Source of the DNA: Polyangiaceae bacterium
Lineage (GTDB): Bacteria; Myxococcota_A; Polyangia; Polyangiales; Polyangiaceae
Reading direction: 5' to 3'
Length of the DNA: 64,000 bases
Assembly (NCBI GenBank): GCA_023150915.1
Contig: JAKLKA010000014.1
Location: 1-64,000, forward strand
How positions within the stretch are numbered: position 1 is the stretch's first letter; each line of letters starts with the position of its first letter. This document shows, one piece after another, positions 41,519-50,034 of the stretch. The position numbers and the translations under genes are program-made. Below the pieces are notes generated by a model. That model was given only the letters and a program-made list of their open reading frames with translations, had not been told where the DNA came from and searched no databases.

Positions 41519-42294
41519 ATGCCCTCGAGGCGCTGATCCGAGCCGAGGCCATCTCCTATCTCCTGGAGATTTCGCGTATCTCGGGCCTGATCGTGATCTC
41601 GCCGCTGGCATGGCAGTCGGCGCCGGCGCGCTTGCGGGTGGGCCTGGTGCTGGCGCTGGCGGCGGTGGCTCATGGCGTCGGCGGCGGAAGCGTGCGGGCC
41701 GAGCCGCTTCCCATCGCCTTGGGTGTCGCGTGGGAGCTGGGGGTGGGGCTGGCCATGGGATTCGTCGTCCGGCTCGCGGTCTCCGTGGCCGAAGTGGCGG
41801 CAGAGATCATCGCCCCGATGATGGGGCTGGGCGCGGCGCACCTGTTCGATCCCCACGCGGGCAGTGGCACCGTTCTGACCTCGCTCTTCCGGCATTTCGC
41901 CATCTTCGTGGCGTTGATCGTCGGCGTGCACCGGGTGGTGCTGGGTGCGCTCATCGAGAGCTTCCGCGTCTTGCCGGTGGGCACCAGCGAAAGCATCGCT
42001 TTGGCCACGCCCGTGCTCTTGCGGCTGAGCGCCGATGCGCTGTCGGCGGGCGTGCGGATCGCCGTTCCGGTCGTGGTCATCCTTTTCATGGTCCAGATCG
42101 CGCTGGCCTTCATCTCGCGCGCGGCCCCCGCGCTCCAGATCTTCTCGCTGGGCTTTGCCGTCACCCTGGGGGTGGGTTGGATGTCGCTGATCATCGTCTC
42201 GCCGGATCTGACCATGCGGATCATCGCGGAGCTCAGCCACGTGGGTGAGGGGCTCGAGGGTGTGGTGGCCTCGCTGACCTGGAGAGCACCATGA
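41515..42294 (+). CDS. fliR: Flagellar export gate protein FliR
   Basis: 259 residues, six or so hydrophobic segments. Family motifs LLEISRISGLIVISPLAWQS, EIIAPMMGLGAAHLFDPHAG, LALATPVLLRLSADALSAGV-type region and IALAFISRAAPALQIFSLGF. GTG start overlaps fliQ by 4 nt. Confidence 0.93.
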   Translation: MNALEALIRAEAISYLLEISRISGLIVISPLAWQSAPARLRVGLVLALAAVAHGVGGGSVRAEPLPIALGVAWELGVGLAMGFVVRLAVSVAEVAAEIIAPMMGLGAAHLFDPHAGSGTVLTSLFRHFAIFVALIVGVHRVVLGALIESFRVLPVGTSESIALATPVLLRLSADALSAGVRIAVPVVVILFMVQIALAFISRAAPALQIFSLGFAVTLGVGWMSLIIVSPDLTMRIIAELSHVGEGLEGVVASLTWRAP

Positions 42295-43349
42295 GTGAGG
42301 AGAGCGACAGCGAGAAGACAGAGGAAGCCACCCCAGAACGAAGACGGCAGGCGCGGGAAGAAGGCCAATTCCCCCGCGCCCGCGACACCGGGGCGATGGC
42401 CGCGTCGACCGCCGTGCTCGCCCTCTTGGCGTTGACGGGCGTCGAAATCGCGACGCGCCTTCGGGAGCTCACCACCCACTGCTTCAGCCAGGTCCACAAC
42501 CTGCACCAGAACGGCGCGGCCCATGCCGGGGGCTTCGCGGCGCGCACGCTGCTCTGGATCACGGCGCCCGCCATGCTGGTGGCCATGGTGGCCGCCACCG
42601 CCGCCGGGTTCGCCGAAGCGGGGTGGAATCCGAAGTTCGAGCTGAAGTGGGAGCGCCTCGAGCCGCTCTCGAAACTGCAGCAACTGGCGTCACCCAAGGC
42701 GGCCGCCGCGAACACCGTGCTGGCGCTCGGCCGCGTGGCGGTGGTGGGGGTCGTGGCCTACATGGTCGTCGAAGAGGCCTTGCCGACCCTGCTGAAGCTC
42801 ACACGCACGCCCCTGATCGGCGCCGTGGGCGCGCTGGGCGCCGTGGTGTCGCGGCTGGCCATCTGGGCCACCGTGGCCTTGGCCGCGCTCACCGCCGCCG
42901 ATTATGGCTATTCGTGGTGGAAGCACGAGCGTGATCTCCGCATGTCACGCGAAGAGATCAAACAAGAGATGAAGGGTCAGGAAGGCGACCCGAAGGTGAA
43001 GGCCCGGCAGCGCGCTCGCGCCCGCGAGATGCTTCGCCGGGGCATTCGCAAGGAAGTGAAGACCGCCGACGTGATCGTGACCAACCCCACGCACGTCGCC
43101 GTGGCCATCCGCTATCGCGCCCACGAAGGGGCGCCGGTGGTCGCGGCCAAGGGCTACGACGACGTGGCGATGTTCATCCGGTCGCTGGCCAAAGAGCACG
43201 GGATCCCGATCATCGAGAACAAGCCGCTGGCTCGAGCCCTGGCCGAGCAGGTCAAGGCGGGTCGGGCGATCCCCGTCGAGCTGTACGCCGCGGTCGCCGA
43301 GGTGCTGGCGTTCGTCTACCGGCTCAGGAACCGCGGCCTCCGGGCCTGA
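42291..43349 (+). CDS. flhB: Flagellar export specificity switch protein FlhB
   Basis: 352 residues. N-terminal DSEKTEEATPERRRQAREEG, four transmembrane segments to ~215, then MSREEIKQEMKGQEGDPKVK. The autocleavage motif NPTH is in VIVTNPTHVAVAIRY (~262-276). C-terminal IIENKPLARALAEQV. It switches export from hook to filament substrates. ATGA overlap with fliR. Confidence 0.95.
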   Translation: MSEESDSEKTEEATPERRRQAREEGQFPRARDTGAMAASTAVLALLALTGVEIATRLRELTTHCFSQVHNLHQNGAAHAGGFAARTLLWITAPAMLVAMVAATAAGFAEAGWNPKFELKWERLEPLSKLQQLASPKAAAANTVLALGRVAVVGVVAYMVVEEALPTLLKLTRTPLIGAVGALGAVVSRLAIWATVALAALTAADYGYSWWKHERDLRMSREEIKQEMKGQEGDPKVKARQRARAREMLRRGIRKEVKTADVIVTNPTHVAVAIRYRAHEGAPVVAAKGYDDVAMFIRSLAKEHGIPIIENKPLARALAEQVKAGRAIPVELYAAVAEVLAFVYRLRNRGLRA

Positions 43350-43354
43350 GCCGC

Positions 43355-43370
43355 TGGCACGACTCTCGCA
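43355..43370 (+). promoter_or_regulatory. Sigma-54-type promoter of flhA
   Basis: TGGCACG-ACTC-TCGCA. Perfect -24 box, one mismatch in -12, GG-N10-GC exact. The predicted start is ~2 nt before the GTG at 43383. Confidence 0.65.
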
Positions 43371-43382
43371 CGCCTGTTCAGC

Positions 43383-45476
43383 GTGACGACCGCCGCCACG
43401 ACCGCCGAGCCCAAGGGCAGCGCCAGCGAATTGGCACTCCCCCTCGCCATCGTCGGCATCGTCATGATGCTGGTGGTGCCCATTCCGCCGGTGGTGGTCG
43501 ACCTCCTCTTGGCGCTCAGCCTGGCGATCTCCATCGGGGTCTTCTTGATCGGCCTGTTCATGGAGCATCCGCTCCAGTTCAGCTCGTTTCCGGCGGTGGT
43601 CTTGGTGGCCACGCTGCTTCGGCTCAGCCTGAACGTGGCCACCACGCGGCTCATCTTGCTCCACGGCAAGGACGGGCACAGCGCCGCCGGGCGGGTGGTC
43701 GAGGCCTTCGGGCGGGTGGTGGTGGGCGGCAACGTCGTGGTGGGCCTGATCGTCTTCGTGATCTTGGTGATCATCAACTTCATCGTGATCACCAAGGGCG
43801 CCGGCCGCGTTGCCGAGGTGGCGGCCCGCTTCGCCCTCGATGGCATGCCCGGCAAGCAGATGGCGATCGATGCCGACATGAACGCCGGCGTCATTTCCCC
43901 CGAGATCGCCCGGGAACGCCGCAAGTCCATCGAGCGCGAGGCCGACTTCTTCGGGGCCATGGACGGCGCCAGCAAGTTCGTCAAAGGCGACGCCATCGCC
44001 GCCATCTTGATCACCGCCGTCAACTTGATCGGTGGCCTGATGCTGGGCGTCGCCGGAGGCATGTCGTTGGCCGATGCCGCCGAGACCTTCAGCATTCTGA
44101 GCGTGGGCGACGCGCTGGTCTCGCAGGTGCCCGCGCTCTTGATCTCGACCGCAGCCGGCGTCGTCGTGACCCGCTCCCCGACCGGGGACCAGCTCGGCCG
44201 CATCGTCCAGACCCAGTTGCTCGGCAGTCGACGGGCCGTTGGCGCCACCGCCGGGATCTTGGCGCTCTTTGCCCTCTTGCCCGGGATGCCCGCTCTGCCC
44301 TTCCTGGTCCTGGCCGGCGGTCTGTACTGGGTGACGAAGCGGCAGGACAAGGCCAAGGCGGCCCCTCGCCCCGAGCCCGGTCAGACGCCGGAGGGCGGCG
44401 CCTCTGCGCCGAAGCCGTCACCCGGAGAAGACATCGACGCCGCGCTGCCGGTCGACGTGCTCGCCCTCGAGGTGGGCTACGAGCTGGTCCCGGTGGTCGA
44501 CCCCAAGATGGGCGGAACGCTGGTGGAGCGGATCTCGGCCTTGAGGAAGCAGCTGGCGCTCGATCTGGGCATCGTGATTCCGCCGGTTCACATCCGCGAC
44601 AACCTCGAGCTTCAGCCGGGCGGGTATCGCATCTTGCTCTTGGGCACCGCGGTGGCCACCGGGACGTGCCGGGCCGGCAAGCTGCTGGCGATGGACCCCA
44701 GCGGTTCCGCCGCCGAGGTGGACGGCGAGGCCACTACCGATCCGGCCTTCGGAACCCCGGCGCGCTGGATCGCCGCCCGCGACCGCGAGCTGGCCGAGGC
44801 GCTGGGGTGGACCGTGGTCGACCACACGACCGTCATCGCAACCCACTTCGCAGAGACAGCCCGCCGACACGCCCAAGAGATTCTGGGTCGGGCAGAGCTC
44901 GCGCACCTCTTCGAAGTGTTCTCGAAGACCACTCCGAAGCTGGTCGACGACCTGGTACCGAATTTGCTCACGTTCGGGGAAGTGCAGAAGGTCTTGCGAA
45001 ATCTGCTGAAAGAGAACGTCTCGATCCGGGACCTCCGGAGCGTGCTCGAGGCGCTGCACGACCTGGCACCCGGCACGCGCGACACCGAGCAGCTCACCGA
45101 GCTCACCCGGCAGCGCCTGTCGCGCCAGATCACCGCAGCTTTCACCGGTGCCGACCGCACGCTTCACACGCTGGTGCTCGACAGCAAGGTCGAGGACATC
45201 TTCCGCCGGTCGCTGCGCGAGATCGCTTCCGGCACCGGCGGCGCTCTCGACCCCGAGCAGGCGCGGCAGCTCGGGCTCGCGCTCGAGGCGGCGACGCAAC
45301 GCATGCTGGCCGCCGGCAAGCCGGCCTGCGTGGTCACCAGCCCCGACGTGCGGCGGTATCTGCGCGCGTTTGCCGAGCGCCGTTGCCCGAGCCTGGCGGT
45401 GCTCAGCTTCCGAGAGATCGAAGCCGACGCGACCCTCAAACCGTTCGAAATCGTCAACTTGTCGACCGCAGCATGA
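43383..45476 (+). CDS. flhA: Flagellar export gate protein FlhA
   Basis: 697 residues from GTG. Eight N-terminal transmembrane segments to ~320. The FHIPEP region contains FPAVVLVATLLRLSLNVATT, RVAEVAARFALDGMPGKQMA and IDADMNAGVISPEIARERRK. The cytoplasmic domain spans ~350-697 with VVIATHFAETARRHAQEILG and PKLVDDLVPNLLTFGEVQKV. Complete. A sigma-54-type promoter in the 33-nt gap after flhB starts a new unit flhA-flhF-fliA. Confidence 0.96.
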   Translation: MTTAATTAEPKGSASELALPLAIVGIVMMLVVPIPPVVVDLLLALSLAISIGVFLIGLFMEHPLQFSSFPAVVLVATLLRLSLNVATTRLILLHGKDGHSAAGRVVEAFGRVVVGGNVVVGLIVFVILVIINFIVITKGAGRVAEVAARFALDGMPGKQMAIDADMNAGVISPEIARERRKSIEREADFFGAMDGASKFVKGDAIAAILITAVNLIGGLMLGVAGGMSLADAAETFSILSVGDALVSQVPALLISTAAGVVVTRSPTGDQLGRIVQTQLLGSRRAVGATAGILALFALLPGMPALPFLVLAGGLYWVTKRQDKAKAAPRPEPGQTPEGGASAPKPSPGEDIDAALPVDVLALEVGYELVPVVDPKMGGTLVERISALRKQLALDLGIVIPPVHIRDNLELQPGGYRILLLGTAVATGTCRAGKLLAMDPSGSAAEVDGEATTDPAFGTPARWIAARDRELAEALGWTVVDHTTVIATHFAETARRHAQEILGRAELAHLFEVFSKTTPKLVDDLVPNLLTFGEVQKVLRNLLKENVSIRDLRSVLEALHDLAPGTRDTEQLTELTRQRLSRQITAAFTGADRTLHTLVLDSKVEDIFRRSLREIASGTGGALDPEQARQLGLALEAATQRMLAAGKPACVVTSPDVRRYLRAFAERRCPSLAVLSFREIEADATLKPFEIVNLSTAA

Positions 45477-45488
45477 TGGAGGCCTGAC

Positions 45489-46640
45489 GTGCAGTCCCAG
45501 AGCTTTCGTGGAGCCGACGTGAAGGAAGCGCTGTCGCGCGTGCGCGCGTCCCTCGGGCCGGACGCGCTCATCCAGTCGACGCGTCAGGTCACCAACGGCC
45601 GCGGGGGCGCCCTGGGGCACGCCTGGGTAGAGGTCACGGCCACGGCGCCGGCGGGCCGGCCCAGCTGGCAGTTCGAGACCAACGGTCGGCCGACCGTGGT
45701 CTCGCCTCCTCGGTTCTCGAGCCTCCGAAGCCCGCCCACCGAGCGAGCGCCGCGGCCCGCCATGAGCCGGCTCGGGCGAACGCCGACCCTGGGGCTCGAC
45801 GCCTCCGAGCTCGAGCGCGAGCTGATGACGCTTCGGGCCATGCTGGACGAGCTGAACCAGAGTCGCCCGCCGCGCGAGCGCGTGATGTCGCTCTTGGCGG
45901 CCTTTGGCGTCGAGGGCGCGCTGGCGCGGCAGCTGGCAACCGGCGCCGGGCGCGTGGCCCGGCGAGGCTCGGAAGCGCTTCACGCGTGGCTGGTCCAGCG
46001 GATCGCCGAGCGTGTCACGCTGGCGCCCGATCCGCTCATCGCGCCTGGCCAGCAGATCATCGTCGCGGTGGGCAACACCGGCGTCGGCAAGACCACCACC
46101 TTGGCGAAGCTGGCAGCACGGGCGCGGCTGGATCTGGGCCGCTCAGTGTGCGTGCTGTCGTTCGACTCGTACCGGGTCGGCGCGGTGGAGCAATGGCAAC
46201 GCTATGCCTCGCTGATGGGCATCCCGTTTCACGCACTGTCGGGGCCCGACGAGCTGACCCGCCGGATCTCGGAACGCAGCGCGGACATCGTGCTGGTCGA
46301 CACCACGGGCAAGACCCCGAGCTCGCCGCCCGAAGACTGGCCGCTGGCCGAGGGTCTGGACGCGCTGGCAGGGAGGAACCTCCACACGCTCTTGGTGATG
46401 CCGGCCTGGATGCGGGGTCGCGATGCCGAGCGCACCGCGACGCTCTACCGCGATGCGCGACCCACCGGCGTGGTGGTGAGCAAGCTGGACGAGACCTGTC
46501 AGCCTGGAGGGGTCCTGCACGCGGCCATTCCCAATGCGCTGCCGCTCACCTTCTTCTGTAACGGCCCTCGGGTTCCCGAGGACATCCACCCCGCGAGCAT
46601 CGAAGCGCTCGTGAGCGGAAACCCCCTGGGATGCTCGTGA
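45489..46640 (+). CDS. flhF: SRP-type GTPase FlhF
   Basis: 383 residues. N-terminal B domain with SFRGADVKEALSRVRASLGP. The NG GTPase domain follows at ~190 on: G1 GNTGVGKTTTLAKLAARARL, CVLSFDSYRVGAVEQWQRYA, VDTTGK and VVSKLDE. Sets flagellar position, usually polar. Its usual partner FlhG is not encoded next to it or elsewhere in the window. Confidence 0.93.
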   Translation: MQSQSFRGADVKEALSRVRASLGPDALIQSTRQVTNGRGGALGHAWVEVTATAPAGRPSWQFETNGRPTVVSPPRFSSLRSPPTERAPRPAMSRLGRTPTLGLDASELERELMTLRAMLDELNQSRPPRERVMSLLAAFGVEGALARQLATGAGRVARRGSEALHAWLVQRIAERVTLAPDPLIAPGQQIIVAVGNTGVGKTTTLAKLAARARLDLGRSVCVLSFDSYRVGAVEQWQRYASLMGIPFHALSGPDELTRRISERSADIVLVDTTGKTPSSPPEDWPLAEGLDALAGRNLHTLLVMPAWMRGRDAERTATLYRDARPTGVVVSKLDETCQPGGVLHAAIPNALPLTFFCNGPRVPEDIHPASIEALVSGNPLGCS

Positions 46641-47362
46641 GCCTCGTCGAGCCCGAATCCAGCCCGAGCGGCGCGGCCTCCGCGCTGCCTGCCCACGCGG
46701 GCGACGACGTGGTGCGGCGCTACTCTCCGTTGGTTCGCCGGATCGCGATGCGCACCGTGCGCAACTTGCCCGCCCACATCTCGATCGACGACATCTTGTC
46801 CGCCGGCTGGCTGGGGCTGGTCGAGGCGCTGCGCCGGCGCCAGCCCAAGATGCCCGAGCACGAGTTTGAGGCCTACGCGTCGCACCGGGTGCGGGGCGCC
46901 ATCCTGGACTACCTGCGCGATTTGGACCCTCTGTCGCGCAAGCTGCGGCAGGCGTCGCGGCGGATCAGCGAGGCCGCCAGCGAGCTGGTGGGGCGGATGG
47001 GACGCTACCCCACCGAAGACGAGATGGCCGCCGAGCTCGGGCTCGACGTCGAGGGTTATCACTCCCTGCTCACCGACATCTCGCACTCCGGTCACGCGCG
47101 CCTCGAGCTTTCGGGCGAGGAACGCTCGCCGGACCCGTCCCCCGAGGCGCGCGCCGCGCAGCACGAGCTGGCCGACCTGGTGACCGAGGCGATCGACGCC
47201 TTGCCCGAGCGACTTCGGCTGGTGGTGGGGCTCTATTACCAAGAGAGCTGCAACCTTCGAGAGATTGGGGAGATCTTGGGGGTGACCGAGTCCCGGGTGT
47301 GCCAGCTGCACAGCGAGGCCATCCACCTGGTGCGGGGGCACCTCGGGCTCAAGCGTCGCTGA
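46631..47362 (+). CDS. fliA: Flagellar sigma factor FliA (sigma-28)
   Basis: 243 residues. Region 2: YSPLVRRIAMRTVRNLPAHI, SIDDILSAGWLGLVEALRRR and FEAYASHRVRGAILDYLRDL. Region 3 RMGRYPTEDEMAAELGLDVE. Region 4 LPERLRLVVGLYYQESCNLR followed by EIGEILGVTESRVCQLHSEA. Overlaps flhF by 10 nt. Its antagonist FlgM is in the window and ten candidate target promoters can be seen. Confidence 0.95.
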   Translation: MLVSLVEPESSPSGAASALPAHAGDDVVRRYSPLVRRIAMRTVRNLPAHISIDDILSAGWLGLVEALRRRQPKMPEHEFEAYASHRVRGAILDYLRDLDPLSRKLRQASRRISEAASELVGRMGRYPTEDEMAAELGLDVEGYHSLLTDISHSGHARLELSGEERSPDPSPEARAAQHELADLVTEAIDALPERLRLVVGLYYQESCNLREIGEILGVTESRVCQLHSEAIHLVRGHLGLKRR

Positions 47363-47387
47363 ACCGACCCCCTGCGCCGGTCGAAGC

Positions 47388-47414
47388 TCAAGGACTCGGG
47401 CCGCCCTCCGTTCA
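47388..47414 (+). promoter_or_regulatory. Sigma-28-type promoter of the small histidine kinase
   Basis: TCAAGGAC, 11 nt, TCCGTTCA, between fliA and the kinase. The predicted start is near 47421, 13 nt before the GTG. Confidence 0.6.
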
Positions 47415-47433
47415 GCGGCGCATAGGGTTCGAA

Positions 47434-48168
47434 GTGCGCTTTCCCCAGACCAGCTTCGATGCCGGTGGGTTCACCAGCGGCGTGTTTCGCGTGGAAGAGC
47501 GCGAAGATCGGGTGGCCGAGATGGCGTACGCGCTGCACGACGCGAAGAACATGGCGTGCGCCCTCCAGGCGGGCCTCGAGTGGCTCAGCGCCGCGCATGC
47601 CACACGCACCGACACCGAGGTGGCCGGCGCGATCGACGAGCTCGGACAGGTCGTGGGTCAGCTCTCGCGCATCCTGGTCGAGGCGCTGAACGCCGCCCGC
47701 TCGGGCTCGAGCGGGCTGTCCGTCGCGCTCGAACGGGTCGAGCTGGGGGCGCTTGCGCGGACGGCGCTGCATCACTGCCGCCATCGGGCTGACATGGCGG
47801 GTGTCAGACTGGTCGCCGAGCCCAGCAGCGAGATCTGGTGCGAAATCGACCGCGATCTGGTGCTTCGGGTCCTCGACAACCTGCTCGACAACGCGCTGAA
47901 GGTGTCGACGCGGGGCTCCACCATCACGATTGCGTGCGGGCGTCACGCCGAGCGGGTGGCGATCAGCGTGGCCGACGAGGGACCCGGTATCAGCCAGGAA
48001 GATCAGGCCAAGATCTTCGACCTCTTCGTGGGAACTGCCGCCCAGGGGACGGGCGTGGGCCTGGCGTTCTGCCAGCGGGTGGCCGAGGCCCACGGCGGGC
48101 GCTTGGGCGTGGTGAGCGGCCCGGGTCAGGGTTCGACCTTCGTCTTCAGCATTCCAACAGCGCCCTGA
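47434..48168 (+). CDS. Small soluble histidine kinase
   Basis: 244 residues from GTG 47434. No transmembrane segment or sensor domain. Dimerisation helix MAYALHDAKNMACALQAGLE carries the likely phospho-His (~34). ATPase: N box RVLDNLLDNALKVS, G1 DEGPGISQED, G2 GTGVGLAFCQ, then GGRLGVVSGPGQGSTF. Resembles FlgS-like cytoplasmic kinases only in being soluble. A GTG alternative is not obvious, but ATG 47521 is possible. Lies between fliA and fliW; no response regulator is adjacent. Confidence 0.8.
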   Translation: MRFPQTSFDAGGFTSGVFRVEEREDRVAEMAYALHDAKNMACALQAGLEWLSAAHATRTDTEVAGAIDELGQVVGQLSRILVEALNAARSGSSGLSVALERVELGALARTALHHCRHRADMAGVRLVAEPSSEIWCEIDRDLVLRVLDNLLDNALKVSTRGSTITIACGRHAERVAISVADEGPGISQEDQAKIFDLFVGTAAQGTGVGLAFCQRVAEAHGGRLGVVSGPGQGSTFVFSIPTAP

Positions 48169-48172
48169 GTGT

Positions 48173-48188
48173 TGGCACCCCCGTTGCT
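48173..48188 (+). promoter_or_regulatory. Sigma-54-type promoter of fliW
   Basis: TGGCACC-CCCG-TTGCT, one mismatch, GG-N10-GC exact. The predicted start is near 48199, 16 nt before the ATG. Matches the class of the csrA promoter, so CsrA and its antagonist would be made together. Confidence 0.72.
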
Positions 48189-48214
48189 AGAGCACCCGCA
48201 GGAGCATCCTCAAA

Positions 48215-48721
48215 ATGACCACGACCGTTGCCAGCGACCGATTCGGAACCATCGACGCGAACCCCGACGACATCATCGAGTTCCCGTCGGGCATCATCGG
48301 GTTTCCGAACGAGCGGCAGTTCATCCTGGTGCGGCATGGGCGCTCCGATGCGGTCGCCTGGCTGCAGTCGACCCAGACTGCGGCCCTGGCCTTCCCCGTG
48401 GTGTCGGCGCATGGCTTTCGGGGCACCTACCCCGACGTTCCGGTCGAGGAAGTGGCCAGTGCCAACGGCATCGGCTCGTCGGTGGAAGAGCTTGCCGTCA
48501 TGGCGGTCCTCTCGGCTCCGCCGTCGGGGCCCGCCACCGTGAACCTGATGGCTCCCATCTTGGTCAACGCCGCCGAGCGCAAGGGGGTCCAGGTCTTCCT
48601 CGAGGGGACGCGCTTTTCGACCCGCGAGCTCTACTTCTTGCCGCGCGAGCGCGAGTGCGAGACCGAGCCCGCGCCGCCCCTGGCGGACGATGACGCCGAA
48701 ATGCAGATGGGCGCCGAGTGA
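48215..48721 (+). CDS. fliW: Flagellar assembly factor FliW (CsrA antagonist)
   Basis: 168 residues. FliW core: FGTIDANPDDIIEFPSGIIG, FPNERQFILVRH, LQSTQTAALAFPVV, VEELAVMAVLSAPPSGPATV and NLMAPILVNAAERKGVQVFL. Binds flagellin or CsrA and relieves repression of flagellin translation. The last ~25 residues are acidic and extend past the usual end. Confidence 0.93.
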   Translation: MTTTVASDRFGTIDANPDDIIEFPSGIIGFPNERQFILVRHGRSDAVAWLQSTQTAALAFPVVSAHGFRGTYPDVPVEEVASANGIGSSVEELAVMAVLSAPPSGPATVNLMAPILVNAAERKGVQVFLEGTRFSTRELYFLPRERECETEPAPPLADDDAEMQMGAE

Positions 48722-48724
48722 GCC

Positions 48725-48751
48725 TCAAGCTTCCCCTCCAGCGCCCGTTCA
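48725..48751 (+). promoter_or_regulatory. Sigma-28-type promoter of the mini rod-like gene
   Basis: TCAAGCTT, 11 nt, CCCGTTCA, starting 4 nt after fliW. The predicted start is ~48758, next to the GTG at 48759: leaderless. Confidence 0.6.
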
Positions 48752-48758
48752 CCGGTTC

Positions 48759-49019
48759 GTGGCTGGAATTGGTGGTCTGACAAAGGTCGCGCTCGGGGGG
48801 CTGGGCGCTAGCGTCAAGCGATTCGAGCGCGCTGCCGAGACCATCGCGCAGCCCACCCCGCTGGTCGGGGACCGCGTCGAGATCGGAAGCGCGCCGCTGC
48901 CCGACAAGGTGGGCGCCACGGTCGACATGCGCATCCAGAAGTACGCCGCCATCGCGAACATGCGCGTCTTGTCGACCGCGATGGAGCTCGAGCGCGAGGT
49001 CACGAAGCTCGGCAAGTGA
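48759..49019 (+). CDS. Mini flagellar rod/hook-type protein, 86 residues
   Basis: From GTG 48759. N-terminus GLTKVALGGLGASVKRFERA then ETIA resembles the rod-protein start (A..GL.A...R.E..A.NIA). C-terminus YAAIANMRVLSTAMELE resembles the rod/hook end (..AY.AN.KV..TADEM). The ~30 residues between (LVGDRVEIGSAPLPDKVG) replace the whole central domain. It would form just the two axial helices of a rod, hook or junction subunit. Placement under a sigma-28-type promoter points to a late, filament-stage role. Similarity is by eye and no named family is claimed. The upstream extension of the frame overlaps fliW. Confidence 0.62.
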   Translation: MAGIGGLTKVALGGLGASVKRFERAAETIAQPTPLVGDRVEIGSAPLPDKVGATVDMRIQKYAAIANMRVLSTAMELEREVTKLGK

Positions 49020-49029
49020 CGCCGCGCGC

Positions 49030-49974
49030 TCAGGCCCGCCAGCGCCGAGCCAGGTGCACGCGGAGCAGCTGGCGATAGGCGCCAAACTGGGCGCAGTGGT
49101 CCGCGGGGCCGTTGCCGGCGTAGCCGCGCACGTGAAAGCCCCCCCGGACGAACCACGAGATCAAGTCCAGTCCGAACGGGTCGGTGCCGCGGGGCTTGGT
49201 CGCCTGCGGCCGGCCGCCGACCTCGGCGATCAGGTAGTTCGCCGTCTCGGTGGTGGACGAATACCCAGGCGGGATGATGGACGAGTGGGTCACGTACATC
49301 AGCTTCTTGCGGGCCGCCGCCTCGCGCGCGAACTCGGCGAACGGCGCCAGCTGCATGGCGTTCAGCGTGCCGCCGCCCGGGTCGTACCCCGAGTGCAGGC
49401 CGTCCAGCAGTACGACCGCATCCACGTTGCGCTTCTGCCCCAAGATTCGACCCACCGCGCCGTAGCCCGCGCTCCACGCGCTCAGCCCGATCCGTCGCAC
49501 CTTGGCGCCCGGCACCCCCATTCGGCCGGCAACCACGCGCTCGGTCGCCGCCAGCAGCTCACGAAACGCGTCCGGCGAGGAGAAATACTGGTCGTAGGCG
49601 CCGGACCCGGTGCCCAGGTCGACTCCGACGAAGACCGGGCCGTCCATCACCCGCACCCACTCTTTGCGCGCTGCTTCGTGCCCGTGGAAGTGGAAGACCA
49701 CGTCGAAAGTGCCCGACTTCTTCCAAGCGCGCGGCACCATGACCTGACCCGTGGGCAGCCCGCGTCGCCACGGCTCGTAGGCGCCGAAGCCCGGGTCGTC
49801 GGTCAGGCACGGGTTGATCCCGCCGCGCTCCTTCGGTGTCTTCTGCACCTGCGTCTCGGGTCCTGGCTTGGCTAGCACCCAGGCGCTCTTCGGCTCGGCG
49901 ACCGCGTTGGAGGTTTGACACAGTCCCAGCGCCAAGGCGGCGGACACTTGGCGCGCGCGGCTGAATGCGGGCAT
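49030..49974 (-). CDS. Secreted alpha/beta-hydrolase-like protein
   Basis: 314 residues with a Sec signal peptide (~1-26). FDVVFHFHGHEAARKEWVRV (~75-94) could form an oxyanion region. IGLSAWSAGYGAVGRILGQK (~155-174) has a Ser nucleophile in a WSAG turn, VVLLDGLHSGYD follows with an Asp, and His near MYVTHSS or GFHVRG could complete a triad. Substrate unknown. Convergent with the mini rod-like gene (10-nt gap), divergent from an HDOD gene. Confidence 0.62.
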   Translation of the reverse strand: MPAFSRARQVSAALALGLCQTSNAVAEPKSAWVLAKPGPETQVQKTPKERGGINPCLTDDPGFGAYEPWRRGLPTGQVMVPRAWKKSGTFDVVFHFHGHEAARKEWVRVMDGPVFVGVDLGTGSGAYDQYFSSPDAFRELLAATERVVAGRMGVPGAKVRRIGLSAWSAGYGAVGRILGQKRNVDAVVLLDGLHSGYDPGGGTLNAMQLAPFAEFAREAAARKKLMYVTHSSIIPPGYSSTTETANYLIAEVGGRPQATKPRGTDPFGLDLISWFVRGGFHVRGYAGNGPADHCAQFGAYRQLLRVHLARRWRA

Positions 49975-49989
49975 GGCGTTGTCGGCACA

Positions 49990-50005
49990 AGCAAGAGCCG
50001 CGCCC
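49990..50005 (-). promoter_or_regulatory. Sigma-54-type promoter of the secreted hydrolase
   Basis: Minus strand GGGCGCG-GCTC-TTGCT, GG-N10-GC exact, -24 box 5 of 7. The predicted start is ~5 nt before the ATG. Back to back with the next site. Confidence 0.45.
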
Positions 50006-50006
50006 C

Positions 50007-50022
50007 CGGCCCGTGATTTGCT
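50007..50022 (+). promoter_or_regulatory. Sigma-54-type promoter of the membrane HDOD gene
   Basis: CGGCCCG-TGAT-TTGCT, GG-N10-GC exact. The predicted start is ~2 nt before the ATG at 50035. One base separates it from the divergent hydrolase promoter. Confidence 0.5.
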
Positions 50023-50034
50023 TGGCACCCTGTC

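Noticed and set aside
38105-45476. Alternative reading of the export genes as a virulence type III secretion system
   Set aside because: Hook, rod, filament, L/P ring, stator and FliA genes are all present, so the apparatus is a flagellum.
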